Origin: Icerya purchasi | Taxonomy: Eukaryota > Arthropoda > Insecta > Hemiptera > Monophlebidae | Assembly: GCA_039619475.1 (NCBI GenBank) | Contig: CM077115.1 | Span: forward strand, 294,501,756-294,565,755 | DNA: 64,000 nt | Reading direction: 5' to 3' | Shown here: one piece after another, positions 56,301-62,200 of the stretch | Layout: the number at the start of each line of letters is the position of its first letter | Numbering within the stretch: position 1 is the first letter of the stretch | Notes under the pieces: model-generated | Database searches by the model: none | What the model was told of the DNA's origin: nothing | What the model saw: the letters and a program-made list of their open reading frames with translations, nothing else | Program-made: the position numbers and the translations under genes

Positions 56301-59135
56301 ATGTACATGAAAAGTTTGATGGAATTCCTAAATAAAAAATTCAAAGAACCAAAGGAAGAATAAATAAATAATAATATAAATCTAAACATCGATAATTTTA
56401 AAACTATGCCCTACAAAACGGTCCAAAATGAGGTAGTCATTTTGGAAGAGAAGATGGAGGGACTAATACGGGAAAAAATTATAAATTTAGAAGGAAAGTT
56501 TAACGAAGAGAATAGAATTAATGAGAAGGTAAGGGAAATCGGTCACATTTGGAATTTGAAGAAAGTATTAGAAAAACTCATCGTCATGTACTTGGTGATC
56601 GACCAACTTGTGCTGAAATTGTGGAAGTGCTCTATACTTCTCCAAATGCCGATCCGAGAAAAGTTATTATATAGAAAGAAAATTAATTCTGCTTACGAAA
56701 GTTTGCAATATCCATTATTATTTCCACATGGTTCAGTTGGTTGGTAAATATATATGGCAGATAATAAAAATAAAAAGATATCTCAGATAAAATATTACAG
56801 TTAAATTAGGGCAAGAATATTTTGTTGACATGTAGTGTAAGGTGGAAGAAGAAAAATTACAGTTTATTCGATTTAATCAAAAAAAAAAAATCCTACTAAC
56901 GGCTTCTCGAAGTGAAATAGACAAATCTATCGCAGCTATAGGAGGTCCAAAACCAGGAAAAATTTACCTTGCAAGCTCATATACACATGTTCCGCACCAA
57001 TGTTTTTTATTACAATGACGTGTAATCCTAATTGGATAGAAACAAAATCAAATTTAAACGAAAAGCAATATCATATCAATCATCCAGATTTGTGTTGTAG
57101 GATATTCCAGTTAAAATTAAATCATTTATTAAAAGTTTTAAAGTTAGGTGAAATTTTCGGAGAAATGGTTTATATTTTATATGTAATCGAATTCCAAACA
57201 AGAGGTCTTCCTCATGTTCATGCTGCTTTAGCAGTAAAAAATTCGTCCGTATCTAATGAAGAGATTAACAATTTTGTACAAGCCGCAAATACGAATTCGA
57301 CTGGGTGATTTTTTAAAATTTGATTCATTAAGTTTTAACATTTTTGTCCATTTATTTGTTTCTACATTATAACGACGAAAATACGTCAATTTAAAAAATA
57401 TATATATCTCCAGCTGAGCCCTCATAACAGCTACAGCTTTTTTTTTAATCAACGTCATTTCACAAAAACATTAGAAAAACATGAAATTTCAAAATTTTAT
57501 AATTTGAGAGTACAAAATTTTAAAAAAATGTAACAGAAATTATCAATGTTAGTTACAGTGGAAACGCAGCAGAAATTCAAATATTTAAACTATGATTATA
57601 GAACATTGTGTCCTAGACGTTTCCGTGTGAACAGAGTTAATATAATAATATATTATTTCTGACAACATTTATTTATTTATGTATACTGAAGCAGCGTGCT
57701 AAACATAAAAAATTCATTATTGAAATCTATGAACATATATAGTTTATGAATTTATGAAAAAACATCTGGCTATTGCGAAGAAATTCTTTGTTATTAATGA
57801 AACATGAGTTTCTATTTTTTTCTTAATACTGAATTGCTAATTTCGTAGTGACCTGATCCTAAGTCAACCGTCATCGCATTGCAGCTGATAATAGTGTTAC
57901 GTACTATTTTATATTTTATTATTTCTTTTATACTATCCATACAACTTTGTATATTATTATTATTATTGTGTTGTTTTTTAGCGGTCGAGTAATTTAAATT
58001 GTAATTAGAATATATTATTTCACATAAAGTATCGATATATGTCAATGTTCGCACCTTGAATAATTAACCATTAAATTAATAACTAAAGTAGGAATAATAA
58101 ATTTAAATTAAAAATTAATAATTAAATCTTACATCTGTGAAAAACACCGAGACCACAGTGGCATCCAAAAAATAAATATATGTGAACGCTGCAGTCTTTA
58201 TGAAAATTTACAAAGTAAAATTATTTGAAATCCAAAGGAACGGGCCGCGAAGCGGCCAGCGAAACCAATTCCCTAGTATCTGTATGTTTATGTAACTATT
58301 CACTTTTTAATACGCTAATTTTAATTAAAAATTCTAAAAACATCAAAAGTTTTAAAACCAGTATTCATTTTTCGGCGTTTAGGTAAATACCAATTCCCCA
58401 GTATATGTATATATATATAAATGCATGTATATTATTACAATTTTTTCAAAATCAAATAATTTATTTCACAGATTTTAGCACCTCCTGGTTTTGGACGAGA
58501 TATGCGGGAAGTTTTACCGGCCGAGATACCTGTTTCGAAATCAGTCGATAAGGACTTTTCGGTTATTTTACCAACGCCATCAAAAACAGTTACCTGCCAC
58601 AAAGAAATCCATAGTAAGTGTGTTGATTAAAGTCTGTAAAAAGAATTATAAAATTTGTTCTTCATTTTAACATGGTATACGTTTTTACTTTGTACAAAAA
58701 ATTTACTACTCCAAAAAACATGTTACAATGATTTCACCAGTATTGCTTTAAATTACTTAAAAATTCTAATAGAACTAAAAACTTTTACGCCATTTTATTT
58801 TACATTTTTTGTTAAATTGACATAAAACCATTAAATTATTACTGTAGTCATGAGCTGGTTTACATATATGTGTATCGCTGTCCGATAATGCAACAGCGGA
58901 ACTTAACACTTTTTCATTTTTCATCCATTTTGGGCTTCGTAGCGACAATTTCAATAAATACATTCAGCTTTATATGCTATAACATAAGTATATAGATTCA
59001 GGATAATGTTCTAAATCGTACTGTTTTGCAACAAATCGATTCGCAGTCAATTCTTTTTCTTTTGGTATCGAACGCCAATTTTAATTAATTTAGATGAAAA
59101 CACAACATCAATTTGTCTAAAGTTTTTTCTTCGTA

Positions 59136-59209
<74 letters not shown>

Positions 59210-62200
59210 GTTGGGTACTGTTCGTGGTATGTTTTTCCTAGGCGCATTTTTCACGGCTTCAATGAATTTGTGATAACTTAATTGTTGCTGGTATTTTTGT
59301 AATCGCGTCATCCAACTTGTTTCTGATTTCAAGCCAATTTTCCTTCTTGAAGTAATGGTATGTTCTTTTGTCCTTTATTATGCTTGATGACTGCATCTAT
59401 TGAACGTATGATAGTTCGTGTTGTGTATGTGAAATTAAATTTAAACTTCCGTCGTACATATATGGGAAATATTGCTGTCTCAACTATGTTGTCTGGATTA
59501 TAGTCTTCTATATATTTTACATTATTAAAGGATGCAGATAAAATTTTAGACTGTATAGCAATTTTACTTTATTTCCTTTGGTTCAGCTTTTGTGCAAGAT
59601 CTCCATTTGAGTTACTTTCAACAAATCCCCAATTGGCAGACTGTTAAAATTTCCCAATTGTGGTGTTGAAAAGGACCGTTTCGCCCGGTAATAGGGTTGT
59701 TTGACCGAGAGGTAGGATGATCGGTCAGCATTATAAATAACGCTATTTCCAGAGGGTGTCAAATGTATCATATTTAACGTGTTATTCGTATTATTTTTCT
59801 TCCTATTGCGGCATGCGTGAACGTTTACCCTGTGTCTTCCGTTTATTACTGCTACGCAAACACTTATTATAATTTTGTGAACTCGTCACATTATTGCATT
59901 TTTGTTCAATGCTAGACATTTTGCAGAAAATATAGTGTAATATTCTGAAAATGAAAAATTACAATTCTCATTCATTATTTAATGTTTCTGTAAATAATAT
60001 TCGTCAATTGTAAATGAATAATAGTGATAACATTACTATAATGCAAAATGGTCAAAATCAACTTTGGTAAATCAGATTTCGGCATAGTCGCGTTATCATA
60101 GTTCAAAATATCCTAGTGACATCAACACGATTGCTGTTTATACAAAATAGATCTACGTATTTACAAAAACTTATAAAATGTTATTACGAATATTTAGCTT
60201 CGATGATGCTCGTGAGACACTTATATTTTCACACTTTACAAGAGACAAATAGACGCAGATATAAAATAATTTAAATTATCTCAACGCAAAGCGATGATGT
60301 GTGTGTCTATATGCGCGCGTACGAATGTACGCGTGTTACCTTGGTATGATAGAACTGATGATGGCGGCAAACTTTTAGCGCACCTAGAAGCGAGATTTTA
60401 AGACAATTTTCATTTCGATACTTACAAATCATATCACGAAAAAATTATGAAATTTTAAAAATTTTATTATTTGAATAAAATGAATTACTTTATTCATTCG
60501 AAATTAGCCTCATAAAAGAAATCGTAACGCATTTGTGTGTAAAAGTAGTTTTTTTTTATACCTATTTTAGTAATATTAATGCACAATCTGCCATTTTAAA
60601 ATGTCGTCTGTCTGTCTGTTTTTTTCCTGTGTCAAATTGATGTAACCAAATTTAATTTATAAAATCTTCAGGAAGTGTATATGTGTTAATTTTTATATTT
60701 TTAACGCTTTCTTAAACAGCTTAATTTTTATTGGAATAATATCTTCAGTGTAAGAATTGTTATTGTTATAAATTTCAAGGTTGGTATTTATAGTCTTCTT
60801 TAAATATTATTAAACGTGCGCGGTGTATTGTGTTTTCACAAGGTTAAAGAAGAACAGGTTAAGGTAGTCCACTAAAAAAGAAAACAAATGCAGCCTTATT
60901 CCTAATGATTTATATATCACTTATTGAACGCGTATGAAACATTTTTTTATTATTTTAACGGCGGGTGTGCATACAGGTGAAAATAAAAAGTAATCCCAAA
61001 TAATAGTTATGCGTCAGTTAGCTTAAAAGTAAATCTGTTAATAACAAGAAATAAATAAGTAAGCTGTACAGATAGATTAAAAAGTACGCATAATACATAA
61101 TAAATAATTAGCATTTTAATCGTAATCTATCCTAAGAGTAAAAAATAAACAAAAAGTGAATAAATAAGGAAATATCAAAGCCTACTATTTATCTGCAGCC
61201 TCTCTAGCCACCGTCATCCATAAATTCTAACTATATCTTGATATAGTTATGTGTTTCAAATCGTCAGACCATCTGGGTATTTCCGACTACGTTTTTACGC
61301 TTTCTTCCCTTAGTATTGATGCGTGAATTTCTCTCGTCTACTGGTTATCTTGATATGGCATGTTCTGTCGTTTGCCGTTTTTATTTTTTATTAGTAGTTT
61401 CAAATCTCTGTTGTTTGAGTTGAACTTAGCTGTACCTAGTAGACCTCGTTTCATCTTCCCTTATGTTATTTTTAGTTCCAATTCAGGTTTCCTGGTTACA
61501 TCACTAGTCTGATGGCGGTATAGGAGGTATAGCATTATTGTTGATTCTGATATTTTCTTCTTAGTTCTTAGTGGAAGCTAAATATTTTAAAATTGATTTG
61601 AAGAACCAATTTTCATTCCGATCCAATTTTTTCCCCTTATTCTTTTTTTTTTTTTTTTGGTTGTGAAGGATACTGTGTGTCCAAATATATTGCGCCATCT
61701 ACGCATTCAAGTTCGGAATCGTTTTTGTATCCGTCAGTATTTAATTCTGTTAATTTGGCTTCTTTACTGAATTCGTGGAACAATATTTCTAGTTCTGTTA
61801 GATTTTGAATATCGCGGATTGGAGGTTATTTAACGTCCGTTGATTAATAACGAAAAACGATTATATATATATATATATGGAAATAAGTTAATAAATAAAT
61901 TATAAATGACGTTTTTTGTTCAAAATGAAAGTAAAAAATGTTGAAAAAAATGTTAATCTAAACCATCCGAAGAAAAATGAGACTTTATTAATATTCTTAA
62001 TGTACGAAAGCCGTTTATTATTAACATAGTAAAAATAAGTTTAGTGGCAACGTTTCTAAGCACAAAATAATGTTAACTGCAAAATAAAAACAGATGGGTG
62101 CAAACAATTTATTAGAAAATCATCCTACAACAAAATCGTTGGAAATACTTAAAATATATTCAGTAAAGTTAAAATATCATTTATAATTCTTTATATTGAA

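Larger units (their letters stand above)
54280..58276 (+). mobile_element. Helitron derivative, both termini visible (3,997 bp)
   Basis: The 5' terminus is A|TC at 54279/54280, reading TCTATTATATAAAGC, as in insect Helitrons. The 3' terminus is the perfect hairpin GGCCGC-GAA-GCGGCC (58244-58258) followed 14 nt later by CTAG (58273-58276) and a host T. Inside, in the same orientation, lie a ~2-kb tandem array and a decayed Rep domain; the helicase region is missing. Helitrons move by rolling-circle replication and insert between A and T without target duplication, exactly as seen here. It is immobile by itself. It sits in CAD intron t, sense to the gene. Confidence 0.8.
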
